Assembly: GCA_963715485.1 (NCBI GenBank) | Contig: OY970244.1 | Location: forward strand, 620,001-684,000 | Direction: 5' to 3' | Source: SG8-30 sp963715485 | Lineage (GTDB): Bacteria > Pseudomonadota > Gammaproteobacteria > Steroidobacterales > Steroidobacteraceae | Length of the DNA: 64,000 bases | Shown: in pieces, positions 1 through 9,287 of the stretch | How the letters are laid out: each line of letters begins with the position of its first letter | How positions within the stretch are numbered: position 1 is the first letter of the stretch | Made by a program: the position numbers and the translations under genes | Notes under the pieces: generated by a model | What the model saw: the letters and a program-made list of their open reading frames with translations, nothing else | What the model was told of the DNA's origin: nothing | Database searches by the model: none

Positions 1-1
1 C

Positions 2-370
2 GCCGGATGCAACGACTGCCACACGCCCGGGTATCACTTCAGCGGCGAGGCCGACGAGTCGGTGTGGCTCACCGGCGACGTCGTGGGCTTCCACGGTCCC
101 TGGGGCACGACCTATCCGCCCAACCTGCGCCTCACCGTGCAGAACCTCACCGAGGAACAGTGGCTCATCTTCGCCCGCACGCCGCGGCGACCGATGATGC
201 CGTGGTGGGCCCTGCGCGACATGACCGACGAGGACCTCGTCGCGATCTACCGCTACATCAGGCACCTCGGTCCGGCCGGCAAGCCGGCGCCCGGGGCGCT
301 GCCGCCGGGACAGGAACCGCCGGAGCCGGTGATCCGCGCGCCGGCCGCGCCGCCGGGCGCGGCCCACTGA
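2..370 (+). CDS. Cytochrome c family protein, 3' part only
   Basis: The open frame runs in from the window edge and ends at 368-370. Codons 3-7 give a CNDCH heme c attachment motif. A later PMM stretch could supply the axial methionine, and the protein ends in a Pro/Ala-rich tail. Class I c-type cytochromes carry electrons in the periplasm. The gene converges on a molybdenum hydroxylase pair at 372-2965, with a one-base gap. Such hydroxylases often pass electrons to a cytochrome c, so this is a plausible partner, but that is inference from proximity. The true start is outside the window, and an internal GTG at 62 would exclude the heme site. Confidence 0.8.
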   Translation, partial: AGCNDCHTPGYHFSGEADESVWLTGDVVGFHGPWGTTYPPNLRLTVQNLTEEQWLIFARTPRRPMMPWWALRDMTDEDLVAIYRYIRHLGPAGKPAPGALPPGQEPPEPVIRAPAAPPGAAH

Positions 371-371
371 T

Positions 372-2495
372 TCAGGCCCAGTCGATCTCCGACAGGGGCA
401 GCCGTCGCGCCGGCTTGCCCGTCAGCGCGAACAGCGCGTTGGCGACGGCCGGCGCGATGGGTGGCAGCGGCGGCTCGCCCACGCCACCCATCGGCTCGCC
501 CGACTCGATGATCACCGTGTCGATGCGCTCGGGCGCATCGGCGATCCGCGCCAGCCTGTAGCCGTCGAAGTTGGTGTTCACGGCGCGGCCGTTCTCGATG
601 CGCACCTGCTCGCGCAGCGCGGTGGACAGCCCCATGATCACGCCTCCCTCGACCTGCGCGCGAACGCCGTCCGGCAGCACCACCGAGCCGCAGTCGAGCG
701 CGCAGACCACGCGATGCACGACAGGCTTGCCCTCGCGCAGCGACACCTCCGCGACCTGGGCGCACAGCGACCCGAAGCTCTCCACGTAGGCCATGCCGCG
801 CGCGCGGCCCTCGGGCAGCGGCGTATCCCAGCCGGCCGCGCTGGCCACGGTGTCGATCACCTTCAGCGCGCGCGCATCGTGCGCCAGCAGCTCGCGCCGC
901 AGCCGGTACGGGTCCTTGCCCGCAGCGCGCGCGACCTCGTCCACGAAGCACTCCATGAAGTAGCCGTTCTGGGTCGCGCCGACCGAGCGCCAGGGCGCCA
1001 TCGGGATCGGCTGGTCCACGCGGACCCAGTCCACGCGGAACCCTTCGGCGGGCCTGTAGCGCGTATCGCGCAGCTGGCTGACCGAGGAACCGTCGAGCTT
1101 GCCTTCGGGAAGCCCCGACCCGGACGAGCTCGACAGCGGCGGTCCGGCCGTGCGCAGCGACAACGCGATGACCCGGCCGCCGGCGTCGAGTGCTGCCCGC
1201 ATGCGTGCTGCCTGTGCGGGCCGGTACCATCCCTGCGCCGTCTCGACCTCGCGGGTCCAGAAGAACTTGACCGGCTTGCGCACGGCCATGACGGTGCGCA
1301 CGGCGCCGGGTACGCCGTCGGAACGGAGCCGGCGACCGAAGCCGCCGCCCAGCATCATGGTGTGGACGCGCACTTTCTCCACCGGCAGGCCGGCGGTCTC
1401 GGCGGCCACGCTGCGGTAGTGGTCCTGCGCCTGCGACGGCGCCCACAGGTGCAGCACGCCTTCGGTGTCGAATTCCAGCGTGCAGGTCCAGGGTTCGATC
1501 GCCGCGTGGCTGAGATAGGGCGCCTCGTACACGGCCTCGACGGTCTTCGCGGCCGAGGCGAATGCAGCAGACACGTCGCCGTCGTTGCGGGCCTCGATGG
1601 CGCGCTCGTCAGTGCCGAGTCCCGCGCGCATCTGCCTCGAGATGGTGGCCGAGTCGAGCCCGTCGTGGGGCGTGGCCTTGAACCTGATCTCGAGTGCCTC
1701 GGCGCCGCGCATCGCGGACCAGCTGTCACTGGCCACCACGGCCGCACCGCCGGGGATCTCCACCACCTGCAGCACGCCCGGGACGGCCAGCGCGGTCTTC
1801 GGCTCGATCGAGTCCACTTCGGCGCGGAACACCGGGCTCAGGCGGGCGCAGGCATAGAGCATGCCCTCGCGCACCACGTCGGAGGCGAACTCGGTCTCGC
1901 CGCGAACCTTGGCCGGGATGTCCAGGCGTGGGGCCGGGCGTCCGATGTAACGATACTGTTTCGGGTCGCGCAGCGGCGGGTCGGCGGGCGGGTCCAGCGC
2001 CCCGGCGGCGGCGGCCAGCGAGGCGTAGGTCAGGCGCTTGCCGTCTGCGCCGTGCACCACCTCGCCCGCCTCCGTCGTCAATGCGTCGCGCGCCACGCCG
2101 AGTTGCGCCGCGGCGGCCGCCAGCAGCATCTGGCGCGCCTGCGCGGCGGCCTTGTGCAGCGGGTCGTGCCAGAAGCGCATGCCCGTCGATCCGCCGGTGG
2201 ACATGCTCCCGTTGCGGCGAAACGGCTCGGCCGGCTCGGCCGTCTGCACCTGCACGCGCTCCAGCGGTACGTCGAGCTCGTCGGCGATGATCACCGCCTG
2301 GCCGGACTGGGTGCCCTGGCCCATCTCGCTGGTCGGGGAATGGAAGGTCACCGTGCCGTCGGGCCCGATGTCGAGGTAGGCGGTCAGCGATCCTGCCGGC
2401 GTGTCGGCGGCTTGCGAGCAGCCGGCCGACCAGGGCACGGAAAAGGCGATCACGAGGCCGCCGGACCGGGAGAGGAACTGCCTGCGGTCGATCAT
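372..2495 (-). CDS. Xanthine dehydrogenase family molybdopterin-binding subunit (IorB/isoquinoline 1-oxidoreductase beta-like)
   Basis: 707 aa. The start at 2493-2495 gives MIDRRQFLSRSGG, whose RRQFL matches a Tat signal; a following SAGC resembles a lipobox. The mature part carries EMGQGTQSGQ and GGGFGRR motifs typical of the molybdenum-pterin subunit of aldehyde/isoquinoline oxidoreductases. The family hydroxylates aldehydes or N-heterocycles, with molybdenum cytosine dinucleotide as cofactor. The start overlaps the stop of the upstream 2Fe-2S subunit gene by 4 bp, so the two are translationally coupled. The open frame extends upstream to 2897, but that extension lies over the 2Fe-2S gene and is not used. 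The substrate cannot be told from sequence. Confidence 0.9.
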   Translation of the reverse strand: MIDRRQFLSRSGGLVIAFSVPWSAGCSQAADTPAGSLTAYLDIGPDGTVTFHSPTSEMGQGTQSGQAVIIADELDVPLERVQVQTAEPAEPFRRNGSMSTGGSTGMRFWHDPLHKAAAQARQMLLAAAAAQLGVARDALTTEAGEVVHGADGKRLTYASLAAAAGALDPPADPPLRDPKQYRYIGRPAPRLDIPAKVRGETEFASDVVREGMLYACARLSPVFRAEVDSIEPKTALAVPGVLQVVEIPGGAAVVASDSWSAMRGAEALEIRFKATPHDGLDSATISRQMRAGLGTDERAIEARNDGDVSAAFASAAKTVEAVYEAPYLSHAAIEPWTCTLEFDTEGVLHLWAPSQAQDHYRSVAAETAGLPVEKVRVHTMMLGGGFGRRLRSDGVPGAVRTVMAVRKPVKFFWTREVETAQGWYRPAQAARMRAALDAGGRVIALSLRTAGPPLSSSSGSGLPEGKLDGSSVSQLRDTRYRPAEGFRVDWVRVDQPIPMAPWRSVGATQNGYFMECFVDEVARAAGKDPYRLRRELLAHDARALKVIDTVASAAGWDTPLPEGRARGMAYVESFGSLCAQVAEVSLREGKPVVHRVVCALDCGSVVLPDGVRAQVEGGVIMGLSTALREQVRIENGRAVNTNFDGYRLARIADAPERIDTVIIESGEPMGGVGEPPLPPIAPAVANALFALTGKPARRLPLSEIDWA

Positions 2496-2965
2496 GGCTG
2501 GCCTCCCTGCTCGTCCCGCAGCAGCACGGCGGCGCGCTGCACCGCTGACTCGATGCGGACATAGGTGCCGCAACGGCACAGCACGGGATTCATGCCCTCG
2601 CGGATCTGCTCCCGCGTCGGGTCGGGGTTGGCTTCGAGCAGCGCCACGGCCTGCATCACCTGGCCCGACTGGCAGTAGCCGCACTGGGGCACCTGGGCCT
2701 CGATCCAGGCGCGTTGCACCGGGTGGTCGCCGCCGAGGCCCTCGATCGTGGTGATGCGCGTGCCGGCCGCCTCGGAGACGGGCACCACGCAGGACTTCAC
2801 CGGCTTGCCGTCGATGTGGACGGTGCAGGCGCCGCAGGCGGAGATCCCGCAGCCGTACTTGGTGCCGCGCAGGCCGAGCAGGTCGCGCAGGGCCCACAGG
2901 AGGGGCATGGACGGATCCGCTTCCGCCGTCCGTTCCGTGCCGTTGACGAGGAGCTTGATCTGCAT
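2492..2965 (-). CDS. 2Fe-2S subunit of molybdenum hydroxylase (IorA-like)
   Basis: 157 aa. The start MQIKLLVNG at 2963-2965 is typical of the family; an upstream in-frame start at 3040 would add 25 unrelated residues. The first plant-ferredoxin-type cluster is bound by C39, C44, C47 and C59. The second, in the alpha-helical domain, is bound by C95, C98, C130 and C132 (CGYC and CRC). The protein passes electrons from the molybdenum centre of the downstream subunit to an acceptor such as a cytochrome c. It is the first gene of a two-gene operon on this strand. Confidence 0.92.
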   Translation of the reverse strand: MQIKLLVNGTERTAEADPSMPLLWALRDLLGLRGTKYGCGISACGACTVHIDGKPVKSCVVPVSEAAGTRITTIEGLGGDHPVQRAWIEAQVPQCGYCQSGQVMQAVALLEANPDPTREQIREGMNPVLCRCGTYVRIESAVQRAAVLLRDEQGGQP

Positions 2966-3141
2966 GGTGTCGATCCCTTCGTCTGGTGGGCGCGCATCCT
3001 GCGCGCCCCGGGTTGGGTGAGATTGCAAGGGTAGACGCAAACCGCGCCGACGAGAATCTGCGAAAGCCGCGCGGCCTGGTTCATTGCCTCGGGAAAACGT
3101 GCGATAAGGTCCGCTGGTCCGGCCGGTCCTGGGGGAGTCAC

Positions 3142-4716
3142 ATGATCAGGTTCGCTGTCCTTGCCGTCGCCTCGTCGGTACTCCTGGGCATGTCGCCGCC
3201 CGCCCGCGCGCACGAGAAGACCCCGCCGCCGGCCGAGGTCGTTGGCGACCTCGGCGAAACCACGTTTGCCAACTCGGGGGCGCAGGCCGCGCAGCCCGAC
3301 TTCCTGCGCGGCCTGCTGCTGCTGCACAGCTTCGAGTACGACGCCGCACGGCGCTCGTTCCGTGCCGCCCTGGACGAGGACCCGGGCTTCTACATGGCTT
3401 TCTGGGGCGAGGCCATGACCCACAACCACCCGATCTGGGGCGAGCAGGACCTGCAGGCCGGGCGCGCCGTACTGGCCCGGCTCGGGCCGGACCGCGAGGC
3501 GCGCCTGGCCAAGGCGCCGACCTCGCGCGAGCAGGGCTACTTCGCCGCCCTCGAGGCGCTTTACGGCGAGGGCGAGAAGGGAGAGCGCGACGCGCGCTAC
3601 AACGAGGCATTGGGTCAGCTGGCCGCGCGGCACCCGGACGACCTCGATGCGCGGGCCTTCTATGCGTTGTCCTGGCTCGGGTTGACCGGTGCCGTCCGCG
3701 ACACTGCCAACTACATGCGGGCCGCTGCCGAGGCGGAGTCGGTCTACGAGGTCAACAAGCGCCACCCCGGCGCACTGCATTACCTGGTGCATGCCTACGA
3801 CGACCCGGTGCATGCGCCGCTCGGGCTTCGCGCTGCGCGCCTGTACGGGAAGGTCGCCCCGGCTGCCTCGCACGCCCAGCACATGCCCTCGCACATCTTC
3901 TTCGCGCTGGGCATGTGGGACGACGCCATCGAGGCCAACATCGCCTCGCTCGCCACGGCGCGCAGCCAGGGCCACGGCGGCTACCACGCGCTGGAATGGC
4001 TGGCCTATGCGTGGCTGCAGCAGGGGAACGGCGAGGAAGCGGCGAAGCTGGTGCGGATCGTCGAGCAGGACGTCATGAAGGGGCCGACGCAGGCCAACCG
4101 CACCTCGCTCGCGTTCGTGCGCGCCATGTGGCTGGCCGAGACCGGCGGCGGTGCGGAAGTGGACGCCTGGCCCGGCGTGGACGAGGCGGGCATCGCCTCG
4201 ACCTACTCGTTCACGGCACACGACTTCGCGCGCGGCGTCACGGCCGCGCGCAACGGCGACGTGGCGCGCGCCCGCGAGCTGCTCGGACAGATGCGGCTGC
4301 GCAATGCCGCGGCGCGCGAGCGTATCGTGGGCGTGGTGTCCAGCAGCTACGACACGGTCACGCCGGAAGAGGCAGAGCAGGGCAGCCTCCTTGCCACGGC
4401 CCTGGAAGGCGCGATCCTGTTCTCGGAGGGCCAGCAGGAAGCGGGGATCGCGCGAGTGCGCGAGGCGATCGCCACGGCGGACACGCTTCCCTTCGAGTAC
4501 GGACCGCCTTATTCGGCCAAGCCGCTGGAAGAGCTGCTCGGCGACCTGCTGCTGGCCGTGGATCGTCCCGGCGAGGCGGCCGTCGCCTACCAGCAATGCC
4601 TCGCGACGCGGCCGAACCGCCGCCTGTCGACGCAGGGGCTCACCGCGGCGCGCGCTGCGGCGTGGGCCTGCCAGCACTGCCGGCCCGGCGCCGCGGAGGC
4701 GGCGGCTGGCTCCTGA
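3142..4716 (+). CDS. Secreted tetratricopeptide-repeat protein
   Basis: 524 aa. The start at 3142 follows a GGGGGAG ribosome site and gives a signal peptide (residues 1-23, ending ARA before HEK), so export is expected. The mature protein is alpha-helical, with several TPR-like units such as FEYDAARRSFRAALDEDPGF. His-rich stretches (MTHNHPIWG, HYLVHAYDDPVHAP, SHAQHMPSHIF) recur in this uncharacterised family. The function is unknown, and metal binding by the histidines is only a guess. The last 77 bp overlap the 3' end of the convergent ion channel gene. Confidence 0.75.
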   Translation: MIRFAVLAVASSVLLGMSPPARAHEKTPPPAEVVGDLGETTFANSGAQAAQPDFLRGLLLLHSFEYDAARRSFRAALDEDPGFYMAFWGEAMTHNHPIWGEQDLQAGRAVLARLGPDREARLAKAPTSREQGYFAALEALYGEGEKGERDARYNEALGQLAARHPDDLDARAFYALSWLGLTGAVRDTANYMRAAAEAESVYEVNKRHPGALHYLVHAYDDPVHAPLGLRAARLYGKVAPAASHAQHMPSHIFFALGMWDDAIEANIASLATARSQGHGGYHALEWLAYAWLQQGNGEEAAKLVRIVEQDVMKGPTQANRTSLAFVRAMWLAETGGGAEVDAWPGVDEAGIASTYSFTAHDFARGVTAARNGDVARARELLGQMRLRNAAARERIVGVVSSSYDTVTPEEAEQGSLLATALEGAILFSEGQQEAGIARVREAIATADTLPFEYGPPYSAKPLEELLGDLLLAVDRPGEAAVAYQQCLATRPNRRLSTQGLTAARAAAWACQHCRPGAAEAAAGS

Positions 4717-5521
4717 GGCTGCGCCGCAGCGCCGACACTTCCTGCCGCAGTCGCTGCAACTCGATCAGCACCACGTCCCCGGCCGGCGGGTCCGCGGGTG
4801 CCTCGTGCTGCGACTGCATCGCGTTGACGATGATGGCGATGAACAGGTTCAGGATCGTGAAGGTCGCCAGCAGGATGAACGACAGGAAGTAGAGCCACGC
4901 GAGCGGGTAGACGGGCTTGATCGCGCGCGCGATGCCGGTCCAGCTCTCCAGCGTCATGACCTGGAACAGCGTGAACATCGATCGCGGCAGCGTGCCGAAC
5001 CACTGCGGGAACTCGGCACCGAACAGCTTCGTGCCCATCACCGCGAACACGTAGAAGAACAACACCAGCAGCACCGCGATCGTGCCCAGGCCCGGCAGCG
5101 CGCGGAACACCGACTCGATGATGGCCCGCATCCGCGGCACCACCGACACCAGGCGCAACAGGCGCAGTACGCGCAGCGACCGGAGGACCGCCAGCGGCCC
5201 TGTCGCGGGCAGCAGCGCGATGCCGACCACGGCCGCGTCGAACACGTTCCAGGGATTCCGCCAGAAGCGCAGCCCCAGCGCGTACTGCTTGAGCAGCAAC
5301 TCGGCGACGAAGACGGCCAGGATCGCCCGGTCGATCGCCTGCAGCACACCGCCGGCCGCGGCCATCACCGAAGGCGAGGTCTCGAGCCCCAGCGTGACGG
5401 CGTTGACCAGAATCAGCGCCATGACGAAGTGCTCCGTGCGCGGACTCGTCACGAATGCCGCTGCCCGGGCGCGCAGGCCGCCGGCGGGGAGATCGTTGCG
5501 CAGGAGCGTATGACCGTCCAT
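4640..5521 (-). CDS. Voltage-gated sodium channel, NaChBac-type ion transporter
   Basis: 293 aa. It has six predicted membrane helices. S4 carries arginines at every third residue (R114, R117, R120, R123). The pore loop has the filter TLESW at residues 190-194, the sequence that defines sodium-selective BacNav channels. S6 follows (LFIAIIVNAMQS), then a coiled-coil-like C-terminal tail (ELQRLRQEVSALRRSL) of the sort that assembles BacNav tetramers. It acts in the inner membrane and may link to motility or pH control as in other bacteria. The 3' end overlaps the TPR gene on the opposite strand. Confidence 0.9.
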   Translation of the reverse strand: MDGHTLLRNDLPAGGLRARAAAFVTSPRTEHFVMALILVNAVTLGLETSPSVMAAAGGVLQAIDRAILAVFVAELLLKQYALGLRFWRNPWNVFDAAVVGIALLPATGPLAVLRSLRVLRLLRLVSVVPRMRAIIESVFRALPGLGTIAVLLVLFFYVFAVMGTKLFGAEFPQWFGTLPRSMFTLFQVMTLESWTGIARAIKPVYPLAWLYFLSFILLATFTILNLFIAIIVNAMQSQHEAPADPPAGDVVLIELQRLRQEVSALRRSLRSQPPPPRRRAGSAGRPTPQRAPR

Positions 5522-5684
5522 GGTTCCTCCGCGTCGTCACAGCCGGTGCTGTTCCGACATGGCGGACCAGCGACGCGGCTGGCCGCCAGAGGGGCTCGGA
5601 ACTACTGATACGCGAATTATACTTCCTATTTTAAGGACGTCAAGCGGCACGATGAAAACCGGCGGCCGGTAGCGCGCTACGCGG

Positions 5685-6686
5685 TCACTTGCCGAGCTCT
5701 CCGGCCAGCAGCTTCATCATTGCCGGCGCGTAGCGTTCGCCGGCGACCGCCCCGGGTGCGAAGCACTCGTCGAGCCGTGCCACGTCGGCGGCCGGGAGCT
5801 CGAGCTGGGTCGCGGCCACGTTCTCCTCGACCCAGCGGCGGCGCTTGGCGCCGGGAATGGGAACGACGTCCTCGCCGCGGCCGAGAAGCCAGGCGAGGGC
5901 CACCTGCGCCGGCGTCACGCCGTGGCTGGCGGCGACCTGCGCGATGACCTCGACCAGCCGCAGGTTGCGGTCGAAGTTCCCGCCCTGGAAGCGCGGGTGG
6001 TTCGCCCGCGCGTCGCCGCTGCCGGCGTACTCCTCCGCGCGGTTGACCTGGCCGGTCAGGAACCCCCGGCCGAGCGGCGAATACGCCACCAGCCCCACGC
6101 CCAGGCGCCGGCAGGCAGGCAGGATGCCGGCCTCGAGTCCCCGCTCGAACAGGGAGTATTCCGACTGCAGTGCGCTGACCGGGTGCACGGTGCAGGCGCG
6201 CTCGAGCGTCGCTGCGCTGGCTTCCGACAGCCCGAGGTAGCGCACCTTGCCCGCGCGCACGAGGTCGGCCATCGCACCGACCGTCTCCTCGATGGGCACG
6301 TCCGGGTCCACGCGGTGCTGGTAATAAAGGTCGATGTAGTCGGTGCCCAGCCGCTCGAGCGAGGCATCGCAGGCGCGCCTAACGTTCGCGGGGCTGCTGT
6401 CGAGACCGGTGATCCTGCCGTCCTCGTCGATGCGGAAGCCGAACTTGGTCGCGAGCACCACGCGGCCGCGATCGGCGCCGAGGGCACGGCCGACCAGCCG
6501 CTCGCCGGTGTACGGACCGTAGACCTCGGCCGTGTCGAAGAAATCGATGCCGAGGTCGAGTGCCCGGCGGACCGTGGCGATGGACTCGGCTTCGTCCGCC
6601 GGGCCGTAGGCCCAGGTCAGCCCCATGCAGCCGAGGCCGAGTTCGGAGACCTCGAGACCCTGGGTGCCGATCTTGCGGACGTTCAT
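5685..6686 (-). CDS. Aldo/keto reductase
   Basis: 333 aa. An NADPH-dependent TIM-barrel oxidoreductase. The catalytic tetrad is visible as D51 and Y56 (DTAEVYG), K81 (ATKFGF) and H124 (YQHRVDP). The start MNVRKIGTQGLEVSELGLG matches the family; an in-frame ATG four codons upstream (6698) is the alternative. The closest match by eye is the YajO/AKR13-type group acting on small aldehydes or ketones. It probably stands alone: the upstream SRPBCC gene ends 34 bp away on the same strand. The true substrate is unknown. Confidence 0.9.
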   Translation of the reverse strand: MNVRKIGTQGLEVSELGLGCMGLTWAYGPADEAESIATVRRALDLGIDFFDTAEVYGPYTGERLVGRALGADRGRVVLATKFGFRIDEDGRITGLDSSPANVRRACDASLERLGTDYIDLYYQHRVDPDVPIEETVGAMADLVRAGKVRYLGLSEASAATLERACTVHPVSALQSEYSLFERGLEAGILPACRRLGVGLVAYSPLGRGFLTGQVNRAEEYAGSGDARANHPRFQGGNFDRNLRLVEVIAQVAASHGVTPAQVALAWLLGRGEDVVPIPGAKRRRWVEENVAATQLELPAADVARLDECFAPGAVAGERYAPAMMKLLAGELGK

Positions 6687-6720
6687 TGCGGACCTCATCA
6701 CGGCGCGGGGACTTGCCAGT

Positions 6721-7168
6721 CTAGCCGAGCAGCTCGCGGATGGCCGCCTCGCGGAAGTCGAAGATCCGGTCGAGCTGGCGCCGGACCAGCGGCAGGCCGA
6801 GCATGCCCAGAGCGGCCGAGCGGCAGCACGTAGTCCACGCGATCGCGCATGCGCGTGCCGCCGCGCTCCGGCGTGAACTCGTGCAGGTGGATCCATTGCC
6901 GGTACGGCCCGGACAGCTGCGTGTCGACGAACCGGTGCGGCGGCTCCCAGCAGGTGATCTCGGTGCGCCAGTCGAAGGGAACGCCGAACAGCGACAGGCG
7001 GTAGTCGATCAGCGCGCCGTGGCGGATCTCGACCGGCAGCGGCGTCAGGATCCGGAAGCGCAGTTCCGGCGGGGTGATGCGCTCGAGGTTGGCCACGTCC
7101 GAGAAGAAGCGGCTCACTTCCTCGACCGGGCGTGGGATCCAGGTGCTGCGTTCCAGGGTGCGGTTCAT
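6721..7168 (-). CDS. SRPBCC-family ligand-binding protein, frameshifted
   Basis: About 149 aa. The N-terminal part (MNRTLERSTWIPRPVEEV, then FSDVANLERITPPELRF) is typical of START/Bet v1-like SRPBCC proteins found fused or next to YfcH epimerases. The frame is lost near 6805-6820. The next frame continues the same family (PLVRRQLDRIFDFREAAIRE) to a stop at 6721. Read straight through, the first frame would run into the aldo/keto reductase start. The most economical reading is a single-base indel. The ligand is unknown. Confidence 0.7.
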
Positions 7169-7408
7169 CTTCCAGCCGGCGATCTTCCGTGCAGCTGGGG
7201 GCTGCTGCCTGACGGCAAGCTTAAGTGCCGTTACGTGTGGCCGCACGCAGATCGACGAAACATCCTAGATACGGGGGACCACGCAACGGCTAGCATGGGC
7301 TGTGGGCGGCGCGCGGACCCGGGCGCCGTCAGGGTCGGAAGCTCCGATGGGAGCCACGAAAGCCAGCCGGGACCGGCGCTTCACTTGTTCCCCACAAGGA
7401 GGAGTGCC

Positions 7409-7942
7409 ATGAAGAGACTGCTTACCGTTCTTGCATTGCTGCTGGCGGTCGGTGCCAGCCCGGTGGTGAGCGCCCAGGTGGCGATCACGCCGGAGGTTGC
7501 CGAGAAGCTGGTGTTCATGCGCGAGGAAGAGAAGCTCGCGCACGACGTCTATGCCTATTTCGACGCGTTCTACGAGGCCCGCGAGCCGGGTGCCAACGTC
7601 TTCGGCCGCATTGCCGATTCCGAGGCGCGGCATAGCGCGGCCGTTCTCAAGCTGCTGGTCTCCTACGGCCTGCCGGACCCGGCCTATGCCGAACCCGGCG
7701 TGTTCCAGGACCAGGACCTGCAGGACCTCTACGACACGTTGATCGAGGTCGGTGAGCTGGGCGTGATCGAGGCGCTCGGCACCGGTGTCGTCATCGAGCA
7801 GAAGGACCTCGACGACCTGGTGGCGGCGATCGAGCTCAGCCTTGCCTATCCGGACATCGTGCAGGTGTACTCGAACCTGCTGGCGTCGTCGGAGAACCAC
7901 CTCGCGGCGTTCAACAAGGTGCTGGCGCGCGGCTCGCTGTAG
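7409..7942 (+). CDS. Secreted DUF2202 (ferritin-like fold) protein
   Basis: 177 aa. It starts after AAGGAGGAG with a signal peptide (residues 1-23, ending VSA). The mature region is all-helical and contains MREEEKLAHDVY, RIADSEARHSAAVLKLL and SSENHLAAFNKV. Their Glu/His residues are spaced as in the DUF2202 family, whose fold resembles ferritin-like di-iron proteins. Metal binding and function are unproven. It converges on the DUF2058 gene, with 7 bp between stops. Confidence 0.85.
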   Translation: MKRLLTVLALLLAVGASPVVSAQVAITPEVAEKLVFMREEEKLAHDVYAYFDAFYEAREPGANVFGRIADSEARHSAAVLKLLVSYGLPDPAYAEPGVFQDQDLQDLYDTLIEVGELGVIEALGTGVVIEQKDLDDLVAAIELSLAYPDIVQVYSNLLASSENHLAAFNKVLARGSL

Positions 7943-7949
7943 CCCGCGG

Positions 7950-8507
7950 CTACCACTTGAGGTCGTCGGGAACGACGTAGTCCCTGTACGGATCGTTCTC
8001 GTCGACCTCTTCCGGGCCTTCCTGGTAGGCGATCACGGCCTTCTCGTCACGCTCGCGGATCTTCGTCGCGACGTCGGCCGGCACCATCGCGGTGCGTCCC
8101 TCGAACCACACGATGGACAGCTCGCCCTTGCGCAGCTTCTCGCGCCGCTCGTCGTTCACGGCGATGCGGCGGATCTTGCGGAAGGTGACGAAGTTGAAGT
8201 ACTCGAGGTTGTCGCCCTCGAGCGCGGGCAGCCGGTGCTGGTCGACGAGCTGGCGGATCTCGGCGGCCCGGGCGCGGGCGGCGACCTTTTCCTGGCGCGC
8301 GAGGTTCAGCTTCCGGTCGCGGGCGGCCTTGGCGGCCTGGGCCGCTGCTGCCTGCTGCTGCTTCCCGGCCGCCTCGGCGGCCCCGGCCTTCGCGCCGCCC
8401 TTCTTCTGCCGGTGCTGCTGGCGCTGGCTGTCCTGCTCGACCCGTGTCGCCTGGGACCGGGTCACCAGGCCGGCTTTCAACAGCTGGTCTCGGAGGGAAT
8501 CGCTCAT
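7950..8507 (-). CDS. DUF2058 domain protein (YaiL-like)
   Basis: 185 aa. The start MSDSLRDQLLKAGLVT is the conserved N-terminus of the DUF2058 family. An Ala/Gln/Lys-rich coiled coil follows (about residues 25-85), then the compact conserved C-terminal part (FNFVTFRKIRRIAVNDERR, DPYRDYVVPDDL). The family is a nucleoprotein/polynucleotide-associated group in gammaproteobacteria with no firm function. The start lies 2 bp downstream of the hemolysin III stop, so the two are probably co-transcribed. A longer frame to 9167 is an artefact of GC-rich sequence. Confidence 0.88.
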   Translation of the reverse strand: MSDSLRDQLLKAGLVTRSQATRVEQDSQRQQHRQKKGGAKAGAAEAAGKQQQAAAAQAAKAARDRKLNLARQEKVAARARAAEIRQLVDQHRLPALEGDNLEYFNFVTFRKIRRIAVNDERREKLRKGELSIVWFEGRTAMVPADVATKIRERDEKAVIAYQEGPEEVDENDPYRDYVVPDDLKW

Positions 8508-8509
8508 GG

Positions 8510-9163
8510 TCAACCTATCGCGTACTTCCAGACGGCCACGAAATGGCAGGCCGTCCCGGTCACCACGAACAGGTGCCACACCAGGTGTCCGTAGCGCAGG
8601 TCCCTGCGCAGGTAGAAGAACACGCCGGCGGTGTAGGCGATGCCGCCGGCCAGCAGCCACGCCAGGCCCGCCGGCGGCAGGCTGTTCCACAGCGGCTTCG
8701 CCGCGATCAGTATCAGCCAGCCCATGACCACGTAGACGAGCGTCGACAGGCCGTGCCAGCGGATGCCGGCGAACAGCTTGGTCAACACGCCGATCGCGGC
8801 GAGGCCCCAGACGAGGCCGAACAGCGTCCAGCCCCAGCGGCCCTGCAGCACGCCGAGGGTGAAGGGCGTGTAGGTCCCGGCGATCAGCAGGTAGATGGCG
8901 GCGTGGTCGAGGACGTGGAAGGCCTCCTTGACCCGGCCGCGCGGCAGTGCGTGGTAGATGGTCGAGGACAGGTACATCAGCGCCATGGCGGCGGCGAACA
9001 CGCTGACCGCCACGAGGTCGCTGGTCGTGCCGCGGCGCGTCGCCGCGACCACGAGCACCGGCGCGGCCACGAGCGCGAGCACGAACGCCAGCCCGTGGCT
9101 GACGCTGTTGGCGATTTCCTCGCCTCTCGACTGGGGACGGTGCTCGGGGGCGGGCGTGCTCAT
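8510..9163 (-). CDS. trhA: Hemolysin III family membrane protein (TrhA-like)
   Basis: 217 aa. Seven predicted membrane helices of the PAQR/hemolysin III fold. Conserved histidines in STIYHALP, the DHAAIY motif and GHLVWHLFVV correspond to the likely metal-binding site of the family. The start MSTPAPEHRPQSRGEEIANSVSH is chosen because GEE..N..SHG is the usual N-terminus; the frame is open further upstream to 9289. TrhA-type proteins have been linked to membrane fluidity homeostasis. It sits in a two-gene unit with the DUF2058 gene. Confidence 0.9.
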   Translation of the reverse strand: MSTPAPEHRPQSRGEEIANSVSHGLAFVLALVAAPVLVVAATRRGTTSDLVAVSVFAAAMALMYLSSTIYHALPRGRVKEAFHVLDHAAIYLLIAGTYTPFTLGVLQGRWGWTLFGLVWGLAAIGVLTKLFAGIRWHGLSTLVYVVMGWLILIAAKPLWNSLPPAGLAWLLAGGIAYTAGVFFYLRRDLRYGHLVWHLFVVTGTACHFVAVWKYAIG

Positions 9164-9287
9164 CCATGGACTCCGCGGGCGAAACACCATTTTACGCGCA
9201 ATCGGCTTCGAGGCTATCGCCCGCTCGCGCATGCGGTTAGCCTTGCGCGGCAGCGCGGCGCCGCCGCAGCGGGCAACCGGGGGAAGC

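Noticed and set aside
2797..4677. A 626-codon minus-strand frame opposite the TPR gene
   Set aside because: It is Arg/Gln/Val-rich shadow sequence; the plus strand has a signal peptide and TPR pattern.
5590..5684. An AT-rich patch between the channel and the aldo/keto reductase as a possible promoter
   Set aside because: It contains TTATAC- and TATTTTAAG-like stretches but no convincing -35/-10 pair with proper spacing.
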